This document shows positions 27,149-35,308 of a stretch of 64,000 nucleotides of DNA, one piece after another. The notes under the pieces are model-generated. The model made no database searches, was not told where the DNA came from, and worked only from the letters and a program-made list of their open reading frames with translations. A program made the position numbers and the translations under genes. The stretch spans positions 3,041,001 to 3,105,000 of the forward strand of contig NZ_CP017241.1 in the NCBI RefSeq assembly GCF_001908375.1. The letters run 5' to 3'. Each line of letters opens with the position of its first letter. The stretch's first letter is position 1. The stretch is from Rhizobium etli 8C-3 (GTDB taxonomy: Bacteria > Pseudomonadota > Alphaproteobacteria > Rhizobiales > Rhizobiaceae).

Positions 27149-27934
27149 TCAGTTGAGGTTTGCTGGCAGGTGCCGGACGTGGGTGACTAGTCCCTCGGCG
27201 AAGAGGCTACCAAGCGAGGCAACGAGGTCGAAGTCCGACATGCGGTTTGCGGCCTTCATCACCGCTGGTTCCAACCCGCGCCTGTTCTTGAGCGCGCGCA
27301 GGAAAGTGTAGTGGGCACCGTTCACACGCAGGAAACGGACGCTGTCGCGGTCGCGCCAGAGCGCAATGCGCTGAGGTTGACGCTTGATGTCGCGGAGCAG
27401 TTCCAGGTCGCCGCTCGCCTGGTGCGCCGACCAGATGTCGAGCGCCGGCCAGCGGCAGAAGAGCAGCCGCAGCGACGGCTGGAGGACAAGGTCTGGAATC
27501 GTGCCACTTCCGCCGCGCTGGAGTTCAGCCATGGTCGCGGGTGTCAGGACCGCTGCATCGAGCGCTTCGGCGATCCGCCATTCGAGCCGCGCGGTGTCGG
27601 CGATGAAAGGCAAGGACTTGAGGTCGTCGAGCCGGGCGAGGAAATCGGCAAAGTCGCTTCCGTAGCGTACCAGCCGCGCCTCGGACGGAGGACCGACGCG
27701 TATGAAACTTGCCGCGACGTGGCGGAAATAGCGTTCACCGATCAGGCTGACGGTCACCGGAAACACCGACACGAGCGTGGCCGTCAGCGATGCGAAGGTA
27801 TTGTTGCGATAGATGTTGAAGCGGCGCATCGGGTCGAAGCGGTTGCTAATCTCGAAAGAAGAACGAAGGTCCGGCCCGGGACGGCTGAGTATCTTCGCTG
27901 CGACGGCATTTTGGAGCGCGAGGTCAGACAGCAT
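27149..27934 (-). CDS. bufC: HvfC/BufC-family peptide-modification partner (DUF2063)
   Basis: A 261-residue protein of the DUF2063 (HvfC/BufC N-terminal) family. The family core is FNIYRNNTFASLTATLVSVFPVTVSLIGERYF near residues 39-70, a helical domain, followed by SLPFIADTARLEW near 107 and a C-terminal domain probably shaped like a RiPP recognition element. In related systems it partners the MNIO enzyme and helps present the precursor peptide. It overlaps the DUF692 gene by 11 bp, so the stoichiometry of the two is likely coupled. Confidence 0.88.
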   Translation of the reverse strand: MLSDLALQNAVAAKILSRPGPDLRSSFEISNRFDPMRRFNIYRNNTFASLTATLVSVFPVTVSLIGERYFRHVAASFIRVGPPSEARLVRYGSDFADFLARLDDLKSLPFIADTARLEWRIAEALDAAVLTPATMAELQRGGSGTIPDLVLQPSLRLLFCRWPALDIWSAHQASGDLELLRDIKRQPQRIALWRDRDSVRFLRVNGAHYTFLRALKNRRGLEPAVMKAANRMSDFDLVASLGSLFAEGLVTHVRHLPANLN

Positions 27935-28949
27935 GGCGCGCCCTCTTCGTGACCGAGTTGCTTGCGAAGACCGAGGGCGTGATCGTGGTCAATGCCGCGA
28001 TGGCCGGCATGGCGCCGTGCGCCAGGTTGCTGGTCGAGGGCAGTGCGAGCCGCTCGAACCGCCGATCTGGCTTGTGGGCAATTTGTGGTGTAGCGCGCTT
28101 CTCGAAGCTGATCGTTGCCGCCATCATGTCGGCCCACATGGCCTCGCCGAGCAGCACGTCGAGATCAGGCACTTCGCTATCCCACTCGATCAAAGTCGGA
28201 CGCTGGCCGATACGTCTGAGCACGTAGGCATAGAGCGACCAGACCGCGGGCGGTACGCGCGAACCGTGGTCATCGATGAGAACCACGTCGCCGTCGACCT
28301 CGTTCACGGCGTGGCCGGCGAGATGGATCTCGCCGATTGCTTCAGCGGGCAGTTCGTCGATGAAGGCCTTTGCGTCGAAATTGAGATTGCAGGCCGAGAC
28401 ATAGACGTTGTTGACGTCGAGGAGCAGGCCGCAGTCCGTCCGCTTGACAAGCTCGGCCAGAAACTGCGCCTCGGTCATGGTGGAATTGGCGAAGGCGATG
28501 TAGGCGGACAGGTTTTCGATGAAAACCCGGCGCTGCAGCATGTTCTGCAGCTGGTCGACATTGGCAGCGACGATTTCGAGCGCATGTTCGTCGTAACGCA
28601 GCGGCAACAGATCGTTGAGATAGGCGCCGTCGCCAACGCTCCAGGCCAGATGCTCGGAAACCAACCCTGGCTGAAACCGGATGCACACTCTGCGCAACCG
28701 CTCCAGATGGTCTCGATCAAGGCCCGAAGCGCTGCCCAGCGAAAGGCCGACGCCGTGCACCGACAGCGGATAGGTCTCGCGCAACTTCTCCAGCGCATCG
28801 ACGGCGGCTGAATTGCCCATGTAGTTTTCGGCATGGATTTCCAGCCATCCCGCCGCAGGGCGGCGGGAGATCATTTCAGAAATGTGCCGGGAGCGCAGAC
28901 CAATGCCCGCTGCATCCGGTACTGGAAGACTGGGAAATATCTTGGACAT
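27924..28949 (-). CDS. bufB: MNIO (DUF692) bufferin maturase
   Basis: A 341-residue TIM-barrel multinuclear non-heme iron oxidase that modifies cysteines of the precursor peptide, in studied bufferins to thiooxazole-type groups. Metal-ligand and family residues are visible: LEIHAENY (36-43), HGVGLSLG (65-72), SEHLAW (98-103), IENLSAY (144-150), LLLDVNNVYV (175-184), EIHLAGH (207-213), DDHGSRV (226-232) and IEWDSEVP near 255. GAAGGAGTGACC precedes the ATG. The tail beyond residue about 285 (TISFEKRATPQ onwards) is low in family features and may serve for contact with BufC or the peptide. It lies 41 bp after the precursor gene. Confidence 0.9.
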   Translation of the reverse strand: MSKIFPSLPVPDAAGIGLRSRHISEMISRRPAAGWLEIHAENYMGNSAAVDALEKLRETYPLSVHGVGLSLGSASGLDRDHLERLRRVCIRFQPGLVSEHLAWSVGDGAYLNDLLPLRYDEHALEIVAANVDQLQNMLQRRVFIENLSAYIAFANSTMTEAQFLAELVKRTDCGLLLDVNNVYVSACNLNFDAKAFIDELPAEAIGEIHLAGHAVNEVDGDVVLIDDHGSRVPPAVWSLYAYVLRRIGQRPTLIEWDSEVPDLDVLLGEAMWADMMAATISFEKRATPQIAHKPDRRFERLALPSTSNLAHGAMPAIAALTTITPSVFASNSVTKRARHAV

Positions 28950-28990
28950 TGGTCACTCCTTCATATTGGCTGAATGAAGATTAAAAGGCC

Positions 28991-29260
28991 TCAGGTCTTG
29001 GGTTCGATCGCTCCGCCGGAAATCTTGGCGCAGGTGCCGGCAGGCACGTAGATCCAGGCATCGCCCTGGTTATCGGCGGTCGAGGTGCCGGCGCAGGAAT
29101 GGGTAGCCGTCTGGCAATCGTTGAGGCTGGCCTTGACGACGCCGTAGCACTTCTCGAACGAGAATTCGGGCTGTGCGGCGGGGCCAGCGAAGGCGTTTGA
29201 GGTCGCCATGGAGGTCATGGCGGCAAGGGCGGAGCCGATGAGGATACGAGTGGTGTTCAT
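28991..29260 (-). CDS. bufA: Bufferin precursor peptide (DUF2282 family metallophore)
   Basis: An 89-residue RiPP precursor. The signal peptide covers residues 1-25 (ending SNAFA), sending the product to the periplasm. The mature part has four Cys at 38, 49, 56 and 77 in the family pattern [22 protein letters not shown] and [23 protein letters not shown] before ATG 29260 is a strong ribosome binding site and separates it from a long, spurious upstream extension. After oxidation of Cys by the MNIO enzyme, this class of peptide binds copper and lowers its toxicity (known for Caulobacter bufferins). It is the first gene of the minus-strand run; no ECF sigma gene is nearby. A terminator of the upstream patatin gene isolates it, so its own promoter should lie in 29261-29404. 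Confidence 0.9.
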   Translation of the reverse strand: MNTTRILIGSALAAMTSMATSNAFAGPAAQPEFSFEKCYGVVKASLNDCQTATHSCAGTSTADNQGDAWIYVPAGTCAKISGGAIEPKT

Positions 29261-29404
29261 TGAAGGGTCTCCTGGTTGAGGTTCGATCAAACCGCCTACC
29301 GGCTTGACTGGAGTTACTTTCCCGCATCGATGGTGATGTTTGAAATGCTGTTGCGGCATGGTTTCGATGACTGGCGCTATGCGCCTGCAGTGCCTCGAGC
29401 AGGC

Positions 29405-29434
29405 AAAAAAAAGCCCCCTCCGGTGGGAAGGGGC
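29405..29434 (-). terminator. Rho-independent terminator of the bdhA-patatin unit
   Basis: On the minus strand a GCCCCT/AGGGGGC stem is followed by eight T, about 50 bases after the patatin stop and before the bufferin operon. Among the clearest terminators in the window. Confidence 0.85.
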
Positions 29435-29483
29435 GAGGCGGCATGCCGGGAGGGAGCTGCCGAAGCGGGAACCAGTCGAAAAA

Positions 29484-30563
29484 TCAAAGGTATCGTTCGC
29501 GGATATCGACGGTCGATCGTTTGCCAATATCCTGGTAATTGGCGAGCAGCCACATGTCGGCGCATTCTCGGCCCCGGTCGCGGAGGTCGACCAACGCACC
29601 CCAGTCGGCATTGAGTTTACTCGACACGGAGAGGCTCTTCATCGTCTCGTCGTCAGCGATGCCGTGCACGAAGATCCGCTTCAGATTGCCGGACCTTTCC
29701 GGCGAGGCGTCGATCAGGTCGGTGACGAAAGCCACCGCTCGCATTTCCCTCAGCAACGACGAATTGAAGCTGATCTCGTTGATGCGGTTGAGGATTTCGG
29801 GAGCCGTGCGCGGCACCGCGGTTCGCTCGATTGGGTTGATGTGGACGATCAGAACATCGGGCGTGTCGCAGCCGTAGATCAACGGGAAGATCGCGGGGTT
29901 GCCCATGTAACCGCCGTCCCAGTAGAACTCCCCGTCGATCTCGACTGCCTGGAACAGGAAGGGCAGGCACGCCGACGCCATGACCGCTTCGATCGAGAGC
30001 TCGTCATTGCCGAATACCTTGACCTTGCCGGTCCGCACATTGGTCGCGCAGATACTGAGCTTGACCGGGCAGCGCGCCATCCTGATCGCGTCCATGTCGA
30101 TCGACTGTTCGAGAACCTGCCGCAGCGGGTTGAAATTGAAGGGATTGAACTGGTAGGGCGACATCAGCCGCGTCACCATGTCGAACATCATGAAGGCGGG
30201 CGAAAATTCGAGCGCCCGCGAGCCGGTGATCTTGTCGAAGATCGTCGGTTGCAGCGGTCCGGATGCGGCCGCATGGCTGACACGCCGCCAGAAACTGGCG
30301 AGCGCCGTCTGTGCGCCACTCCGTCCGCCCTCGGCGAGGCCATAAGCAAGAACCGTTGCATTCATCGCACCGGCGCTGGTCGCGACGATGCCTTCGAAGG
30401 ATAGGTTGGGCTCATCGAGCAGGCGGTCGAGAACCCCCCAGGTAAAGGCGCCGTGCGCACCGCCGCCCTGGAGCGCCAGATTGATCATCCGCGGCCCGCG
30501 TTCGTGGGAGGCGGCAGCCGTACTGTCGGCGGTCGTTTTCCTGACGTCTGCATGCTTGTTCAT
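29484..30563 (-). CDS. Patatin-like phospholipase/esterase
   Basis: A protein of about 359 residues with the patatin fold. The oxyanion loop is [12 protein letters not shown] near residue 28, the nucleophile elbow [10 protein letters not shown] (GxSxG relative, Ser) near 60, and the catalytic Asp in [10 protein letters not shown] near 215. Ser-Asp dyad enzymes of this group cleave acyl esters of lipids; some act on PHB-like polyesters. GGGAGGGACTTCC precedes ATG 30563, 34 bp after the 3-hydroxybutyrate dehydrogenase stop, so the two are co-transcribed. That linkage favours a role in releasing acyl or hydroxyacyl groups for oxidation (inference). The C-terminal ~90 residues look like the DUF3734-type extension. 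Confidence 0.87.
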   Translation of the reverse strand: MNKHADVRKTTADSTAAASHERGPRMINLALQGGGAHGAFTWGVLDRLLDEPNLSFEGIVATSAGAMNATVLAYGLAEGGRSGAQTALASFWRRVSHAAASGPLQPTIFDKITGSRALEFSPAFMMFDMVTRLMSPYQFNPFNFNPLRQVLEQSIDMDAIRMARCPVKLSICATNVRTGKVKVFGNDELSIEAVMASACLPFLFQAVEIDGEFYWDGGYMGNPAIFPLIYGCDTPDVLIVHINPIERTAVPRTAPEILNRINEISFNSSLLREMRAVAFVTDLIDASPERSGNLKRIFVHGIADDETMKSLSVSSKLNADWGALVDLRDRGRECADMWLLANYQDIGKRSTVDIRERYL

Positions 30564-30597
30564 GGAAGTCCCTCCCGATTTGCCCCGATTGGCATTG

Positions 30598-31428
30598 TCA
30601 ATGCGCCGTCCAGCCGCCGTCGACTGGAACGGCCGTGCCGGTGATGGAATTCGCGAGATCGCAGCAAAGAAAGACGCTGAGCGCGCCGATTTCCTCAACG
30701 GTTGCGAACCGCTTGGTCGGCTGGTTCTTTAAGAAAACATCCCTGATCACGGCATCGCGGGCGATGTTGTGTGACTTCGCCTGGTCATCGATCTGCTGCT
30801 CGACGAGAGGCGTCCAGACATAGCCCGGGCATATCGCATTCGATGTCACGCCGAACTCGGCACCTTCAAGAGCAACGGCCTTGGTGAAACCCACGATGCC
30901 GTGCTTGGCGGCTACATAGGCGGATTTAAAGGGCGAGGCGATCAGGCCGTGGGCGGAAGCAACATTAATAACGCGGCCATATCCACGCTCGCACATGCCG
31001 TCAAACGTCGCCTGGACGAGATGGAAGGCCGCCGAAAGGTTGATCGCCATGATCGCGTCCCACTTCTCCGGCGGAAAAGTGCCGACCGGCGAGACATGCT
31101 GGATGCCGGCATTGTTGACGACGATGTCCACCTGGCCGAACCGGGCCTTTGCGCGTTCCACCATCATCAGGATTGAATCGCGCTTTGACATATCGGCGCT
31201 GTCATAAGCGACGTCGACATCATTGCTCTCGGCCATCTCTGCACGCAGGGTCTCGATCTCCACTGGATTGCCGAAACCATTGAGCATGACGGAGGCGCCC
31301 GCCCTGGCAAGCGCATGGGCAATGCCAAGGCCAATGCCGCTGGTCGAGCCCGTCACGATAGCCGTGCGGCCTTCGAGCATCTTGCGGCCGGCCAGGGCCT
31401 CAGTTTCGGTATCAAGCACGTTGAGCAT
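30598..31428 (-). CDS. bdhA: D-3-hydroxybutyrate dehydrogenase (SDR family)
   Basis: A protein of about 276 residues that oxidises 3-hydroxybutyrate to acetoacetate with NAD in PHB and ketone-body use. It has the cofactor motif TGSTSGIGLGIA near residue 26, NNAGIQHVSPV near 103, Ser in VINVASAHG, and Tyr-Lys in YVAAKHGIVGFTKA near 170. The substrate-type marks are the H in ASAHGLIASPFKSAY and the C-terminal GGWTAH, both typical of bacterial 3HB dehydrogenases. I chose ATG 31428 because GGAG lies 6 bp upstream; a GTG at 31455 is possible. It is divergent from a LysR gene, which probably controls it. Confidence 0.88.
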   Translation of the reverse strand: MLNVLDTETEALAGRKMLEGRTAIVTGSTSGIGLGIAHALARAGASVMLNGFGNPVEIETLRAEMAESNDVDVAYDSADMSKRDSILMMVERAKARFGQVDIVVNNAGIQHVSPVGTFPPEKWDAIMAINLSAAFHLVQATFDGMCERGYGRVINVASAHGLIASPFKSAYVAAKHGIVGFTKAVALEGAEFGVTSNAICPGYVWTPLVEQQIDDQAKSHNIARDAVIRDVFLKNQPTKRFATVEEIGALSVFLCCDLANSITGTAVPVDGGWTAH

Positions 31429-31497
31429 CGCATTCTCCATCTCTTGCGGCGCCACGATCCGTGGCTACCCGATAAGAATGGCGCCCCCGTTGCCATA

Positions 31498-31515
31498 AGA
31501 GAAATGCCGCTCTCT
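31498..31515. promoter_or_regulatory. Possible operator between bdhA and lysR
   Basis: Inverted repeat AGAGA-N8-TCTCT in the divergent gap, 70 bp upstream of the bdhA start and 96 bp upstream of lysR. Its size and place suit a LysR-type binding site, but the T-N11-A core is not clear. Confidence 0.3.
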
Positions 31516-31610
31516 AATAGAATTGATAAATCCATGGCATTGGATGAAGATGGAATGCGGGACCAGAATAGATGCACTGGCATTTAAATGGATCGTTCGG
31601 GGGAGCGGAT

Positions 31611-32522
31611 ATGGATATCCATCACATCCGGTATTTTCTGGCCGTTTGCGAAACGCGCAATTTCACGCGTGCGGCGCAGAAGTGCAATGTTACGCAACCC
31701 GCCTTAAGCCGTGCGATCCAGCAGCTTGAGGACGAGATAGGTGGACTTCTTTTCCGGCGCGAGCGCAACCTCACGCATATAACCGATCTCGGCAATCTCC
31801 TGCGTCCACGCTTTCAGCAGGTGCAGGACGAGCTCCTTGGCGTCAAGTCGGAAGCATCGAAGTTTCTCTGCCTCAATGACGCCCACCTAAAAGTCGGCAT
31901 CATGTGTACGATCGGACCGCGCCGCTTCACCGGCCTGCTCACTGATTTCAATTTGGGGCACAAGGGCATCCAGCTCCAACTCGTCGAGGGCATTCCGGCC
32001 AGGTTGTCAGAGCTGCTGGAGCAAGGAGAACTGGACGTCGCAATCATGTCGAGCGCCGACAACTTTCCGGAACGCTTCGATGTGACGCCGCTCTTCCGGG
32101 AACGGTTCATGCTAGCCTTTCCGGCCGGTCACCGCCTCAGCCAATACGACGCTATTCCGATCTCGGCAATTGATGGCGAGATATATCTGCGCCGCGTCAA
32201 CTGTGAGTATTGGGATTATTTAACGGATCTCTGTGACGCCCAGGGGGTGAGCACCATTGTTTCCTATTCCAGCGAACGAGAGGACTGGATCCAGAATCTC
32301 GTCGCCGGCGGGCTCGGCATCTGCTTTATTCCGGAATATAGTGCTGTCGTGCCGGGCCTGCAGGTCCGACCCGTCGCGGAGCCCGAGGTTACGCGCGAAG
32401 TCTGTCTGGTTACCGTTGCCGGCCGCCGCTTCTCTCCCGCTGTTTCGACCTTCGTCGGCGCTGTCAAATCATATGGCTGGGCGACGACTCCGCTAACCCG
32501 CCAGAATGAATATTTGAACTGA
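31611..32522 (+). CDS. LysR-family transcriptional regulator
   Basis: A 303-residue regulator. The N-terminal winged HTH (MDIHHIRYFLAVCETRN...VTQPALSRAIQQLE) is followed by a linker helix and a LysR substrate domain (about 90-290). GGGGGAGCGGAT precedes ATG 31611; the longer frame is an artefact. The HTH resembles that of OxyR-like regulators, but the two redox cysteines of OxyR are not recognisable here. It is divergent from bdhA-patatin, its likely target. A strong terminator follows the stop. Confidence 0.88.
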   Translation: MDIHHIRYFLAVCETRNFTRAAQKCNVTQPALSRAIQQLEDEIGGLLFRRERNLTHITDLGNLLRPRFQQVQDELLGVKSEASKFLCLNDAHLKVGIMCTIGPRRFTGLLTDFNLGHKGIQLQLVEGIPARLSELLEQGELDVAIMSSADNFPERFDVTPLFRERFMLAFPAGHRLSQYDAIPISAIDGEIYLRRVNCEYWDYLTDLCDAQGVSTIVSYSSEREDWIQNLVAGGLGICFIPEYSAVVPGLQVRPVAEPEVTREVCLVTVAGRRFSPAVSTFVGAVKSYGWATTPLTRQNEYLN

Positions 32523-32534
32523 AACAATGACCTA

Positions 32535-32564
32535 CGCCCGGCATTCAGCCGATGCGGGCGTTTT
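32535..32564 (+). terminator. Rho-independent terminator of lysR
   Basis: CGCCC(G)GCAT / ATGCGGGCG stem with one bulged G, a 7-nt loop and TTTT, 12 bases after the stop codon. Confidence 0.75.
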
Positions 32565-32704
32565 CCGCGCGTCTTCATTTTCACCATAGCCTCAGGCTAT
32601 GGAATTCAGAATGAGGCGGCATTTCTCATTGACCATCGACTCCTCCATCCTCCTCGTCATGCCCGGCCAGAACGCTTCATCCGGGCCTAACAAGGAGAAC
32701 TCTG

Positions 32705-33196
32705 ATGAAATTCGAACTCAACGCCAAACGCGTGACGCTTGCCACAGTCCTTGCCCTAACATCCTTCACTATAATACCAGGCGGACATGCCTATGCCGGA
32801 GAATGCCCGGCCGACCAGGTCGCAACCGAGGGCATGCAGCCCGGCGAAATGATGCCGAAGGACGTCACCGATGAGGTCATCTCCTCAATCGACCTCGCCT
32901 CCAAGGGCGATGCCTGGAAAAACAGCGCGCTGCGCATGCGCAAACTTATCGTACAGCCAGGCGGTGTCGTACCGTGGCATTCGCATGAGACGCGCCCGGC
33001 AAACATCGTGATCGTTTCCGGATCGATCACCGAATACCGCAGCACCTGCAAGGTGCCGGTCGAACACAAAGCGGGCGACGTGACGGCCGAATTTGGTGCG
33101 CTGTCGCATTGGTGGAAGAACAATGGCAGCGAGCCGGCTGTTCTTTACTCCGCCGACATCCTGACATCCGAAGAGCACAAAAACGAATCCATGTGA
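32705..33196 (+). CDS. Secreted cupin-domain protein
   Basis: A 163-residue protein with a signal peptide (about 1-31, ending AYAGE) and one cupin domain (about 75-150). Metal-ligand pattern: PWHSHETRPANIVIVSGS (H-x-H, then E) near residue 93, and the second motif with LSHWW near 137. The two extra Cys (34 and 119) could form a periplasmic disulfide. AACAAGGAGAACTCTG gives a strong ribosome binding site. The substrate is unknown; small periplasmic cupins can be oxygenases, isomerases or sugar-binding proteins. An MFS gene follows 81 bp downstream, possibly in the same transcript. Confidence 0.82.
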   Translation: MKFELNAKRVTLATVLALTSFTIIPGGHAYAGECPADQVATEGMQPGEMMPKDVTDEVISSIDLASKGDAWKNSALRMRKLIVQPGGVVPWHSHETRPANIVIVSGSITEYRSTCKVPVEHKAGDVTAEFGALSHWWKNNGSEPAVLYSADILTSEEHKNESM

Positions 33197-33277
33197 GCTT
33201 TCCCCAGGCTCGCTGACAGGCATCTCCGTCAGGCCGGAGATGCCGCACCGATTCACCCAATCGCTGGAGCGATCGCC

Positions 33278-34495
33278 ATGACGGGCATAGAGAATGGCCT
33301 TAATCCGCCACGCACGAGCTTCGGCTCTGCTGCTGCCGATAGCGCGCGCTTCGCCGTCATCGCGCTTATCGCCTTCCTGACACTGGTCGATCTCTTTGCC
33401 GCCCAGGCGATCGTGCCCGCGCTCGTCGCGAAATTCGAGGTCAGCCGCGCTGCCATTGGATTCGCCGTCAACGCCAGCACGTTCGGCATGGCCGTAGCGG
33501 GGCTCGGTGTCGCCTTCTTCGGCCGCGGGTTCGATCGGCGCAATGGCATCTGGATCAGCCTCGCGCTTCTGTCAATTCCGACGACGGCGCTGGCGTTCAC
33601 CGACGATCTCTCGATTTTTGCGGCACTTCGTGTCGTTCAGGGCCTGTGCATGTCAACCGCTTTTACACTGACCATGGCCTATCTCTCCGAGCACTTCTCG
33701 CCTGCCCAGGCGAGCGGCGCGCTGGCCGCCTATGTCACCGGCAATGTCGCAAGCAATTTTTTCGGCCGCATCGTATCCGCAGCCCTCGCCGGCCTCGGAG
33801 GGCTTGAAATCAACTTCCTCACCTTCGCGGCCCTCAATCTCGCCGGTGCGCTGCTCGCCTGGTCGACGCTCAAGAAAACCTCGAAAATGATGCAAACCAG
33901 CGAGGACGGCTCGTTCAACATGCGCCGTTGGGCCTATCATTTCGCCGACGGAGAACTCCGCCGCACCTTCGCGATCGGCTTCCTTATCCTGTTCACCTTC
34001 ATCGGCACCTTCACCTACGTGAATTTCCAGCTTGTGGCCCTCGGCTTGACGCCGATGACGCTTGGCCTCGTCTACCTGGTCTTCCTGCCCTCTATGCTGA
34101 CGACACCGATGGCAGGAAAGCTCGCCGGCCGCATCGGGGCAAAGCTCGGGATCATCTCGACGCTCGGACTTGCGGTCTTTGGCCTCGCCGCACTCCTGAG
34201 TGCCAGATTGCCGTTGGTGTTATCCGGACTGGCGCTGGTGGCGATCGGCACGTTTCTCGCCCAGGCGATCGCCACCGGACTGGTCGGACGGCGAGCGATC
34301 ACGGACAAGGCAGGGGCCAGCGGAATCTATCTCGCATCCTACTACACGGGCGGTCTCGCGGGCAGTCTCGTGCTTGGTCAGGTTTTTGATCATCTGGGCT
34401 GGCGAGCTTCTGTCAGCGTGCTCGTCGCAGCGATGCTTGCGGCGATCGTGATCGCCTTTCCCATCGGCTCAATGCCCGGTCCGTCCCGGCGATAA
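33278..34495 (+). CDS. MFS transporter (YnfM/AraJ-like)
   Basis: A 405-residue, 12-helix major facilitator. The loop 2-3 motif appears as GVAFFGRGFDRRNG near residue 83, helix 4 holds RVVQGLCMSTAF near 119, and helix 5 AYVTGNVASNFFGRIVSAALAG near 150. The latter resembles the antiporter motif of YnfM-type exporters. The substrate is unknown. It follows a secreted cupin gene and precedes a DUF302 gene in the same direction. Confidence 0.87.
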   Translation: MTGIENGLNPPRTSFGSAAADSARFAVIALIAFLTLVDLFAAQAIVPALVAKFEVSRAAIGFAVNASTFGMAVAGLGVAFFGRGFDRRNGIWISLALLSIPTTALAFTDDLSIFAALRVVQGLCMSTAFTLTMAYLSEHFSPAQASGALAAYVTGNVASNFFGRIVSAALAGLGGLEINFLTFAALNLAGALLAWSTLKKTSKMMQTSEDGSFNMRRWAYHFADGELRRTFAIGFLILFTFIGTFTYVNFQLVALGLTPMTLGLVYLVFLPSMLTTPMAGKLAGRIGAKLGIISTLGLAVFGLAALLSARLPLVLSGLALVAIGTFLAQAIATGLVGRRAITDKAGASGIYLASYYTGGLAGSLVLGQVFDHLGWRASVSVLVAAMLAAIVIAFPIGSMPGPSRR

Positions 34496-34596
34496 TCTCC
34501 AATCATCGAAACCCACATCGAACGGCATTATCCATGCCGATGATCGCCTGCGACAATGACAAGCGTATCCCACCAACGTCACCAAAGGATGAGGAA

Positions 34597-35079
34597 ATGT
34601 TCAGGTTCATCAATCTATTATTCGCATTCACCATACTGCTGTCGGCCGCACTCGGCGTGACATGGAGCAGCGTTGCGCAGGCGGGAAAGCGCGACGGTGT
34701 CGTCACGCTCAAAAGCCGATATTCGCTCAGCGAAACGGTCAAGAAGATCAAGGCCGATGTCTCGGCGAAAGGCATCATGCTGTTCGACGATATCGACCAG
34801 GCCAAGCTCGGCAACGCTGCCGGCAACAAGGTCCGGCCGTCCCGCCTGATCCTCTTCGGGAATCCTGCCTTGGGCACCACCTTCATTACCGCCAACCCGA
34901 CTTCCGGTCTGGACTGGCCGGTGCGTGTTCTCATTTATGAGGCGCAGGACGGTTCGGTGAATGTCGCCTACAACGATTTCGACTGGGTTGCCCAACGTCA
35001 TGGGATCAAAAACCGCAAGAAGGAGTTCCATATGGCGACCGAGGTGATTGAATCCGTCGTTTCATCAGTCCGCAAATGA
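34597..35079 (+). CDS. DUF302 domain protein with N-terminal signal/anchor
   Basis: A 160-residue protein. A hydrophobic leader (residues 6-28, ending VAQAG) is followed by a DUF302 domain (about 30-155). Family features are GVVTLKSRYSLSETVKKIKADVSAKGIMLFDDIDQ near 32, GNPALGTTFITANPTSGLDWP near 90 and RVLIYEAQDGSVNVAYND near 112. AAAGGATGAGGAA before ATG 34597 fixes the start. DUF302 is a small alpha/beta domain of unknown catalytic role, often found in envelope proteins. A hairpin follows the stop. Confidence 0.85.
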   Translation: MFRFINLLFAFTILLSAALGVTWSSVAQAGKRDGVVTLKSRYSLSETVKKIKADVSAKGIMLFDDIDQAKLGNAAGNKVRPSRLILFGNPALGTTFITANPTSGLDWPVRVLIYEAQDGSVNVAYNDFDWVAQRHGIKNRKKEFHMATEVIESVVSSVRK

Positions 35080-35091
35080 AGAACCAATACT

Positions 35092-35110
35092 TGGGCGGGA
35101 CACCCGCCCA
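35092..35110 (+). terminator. Hairpin after the DUF302 gene
   Basis: Perfect 8-bp stem TGGGCGGG/CCCGCCCA with a 3-nt loop, 12 bases after the stop codon and with a poor T-run after it. A probable transcript end. The ~200 bases that follow (to 35308) hold no supported gene. Confidence 0.55.
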
Positions 35111-35308
35111 GGTATTTCCACCTACGGTGATGTCGAAGCCGCCTTGAGGGGACGCCGCTTCAATCACCACATATCTCGCGCGCGGGTCATTCCGTGACAT
35201 GGCCCCTCCATAGAACTGCGTCCATGCGTTCACGCCCTGAGGGTCGCGTTTTGGGTGGAGCGCGAGCTCCCTCTCATGACGGCGATCAAGGGGACGCGGC
35301 ACCTCTCG

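Noticed and set aside
29261..29611. N-terminal extension of the bufferin precursor frame
   Set aside because: It crosses the terminator at 29405-29434; the signal peptide and a strong ribosome binding site fix the start at 29260.
35006..35302. 98-residue minus-strand frame after the DUF302 gene
   Set aside because: Overlaps the DUF302 gene end and its hairpin, has no ribosome binding site and no family features.
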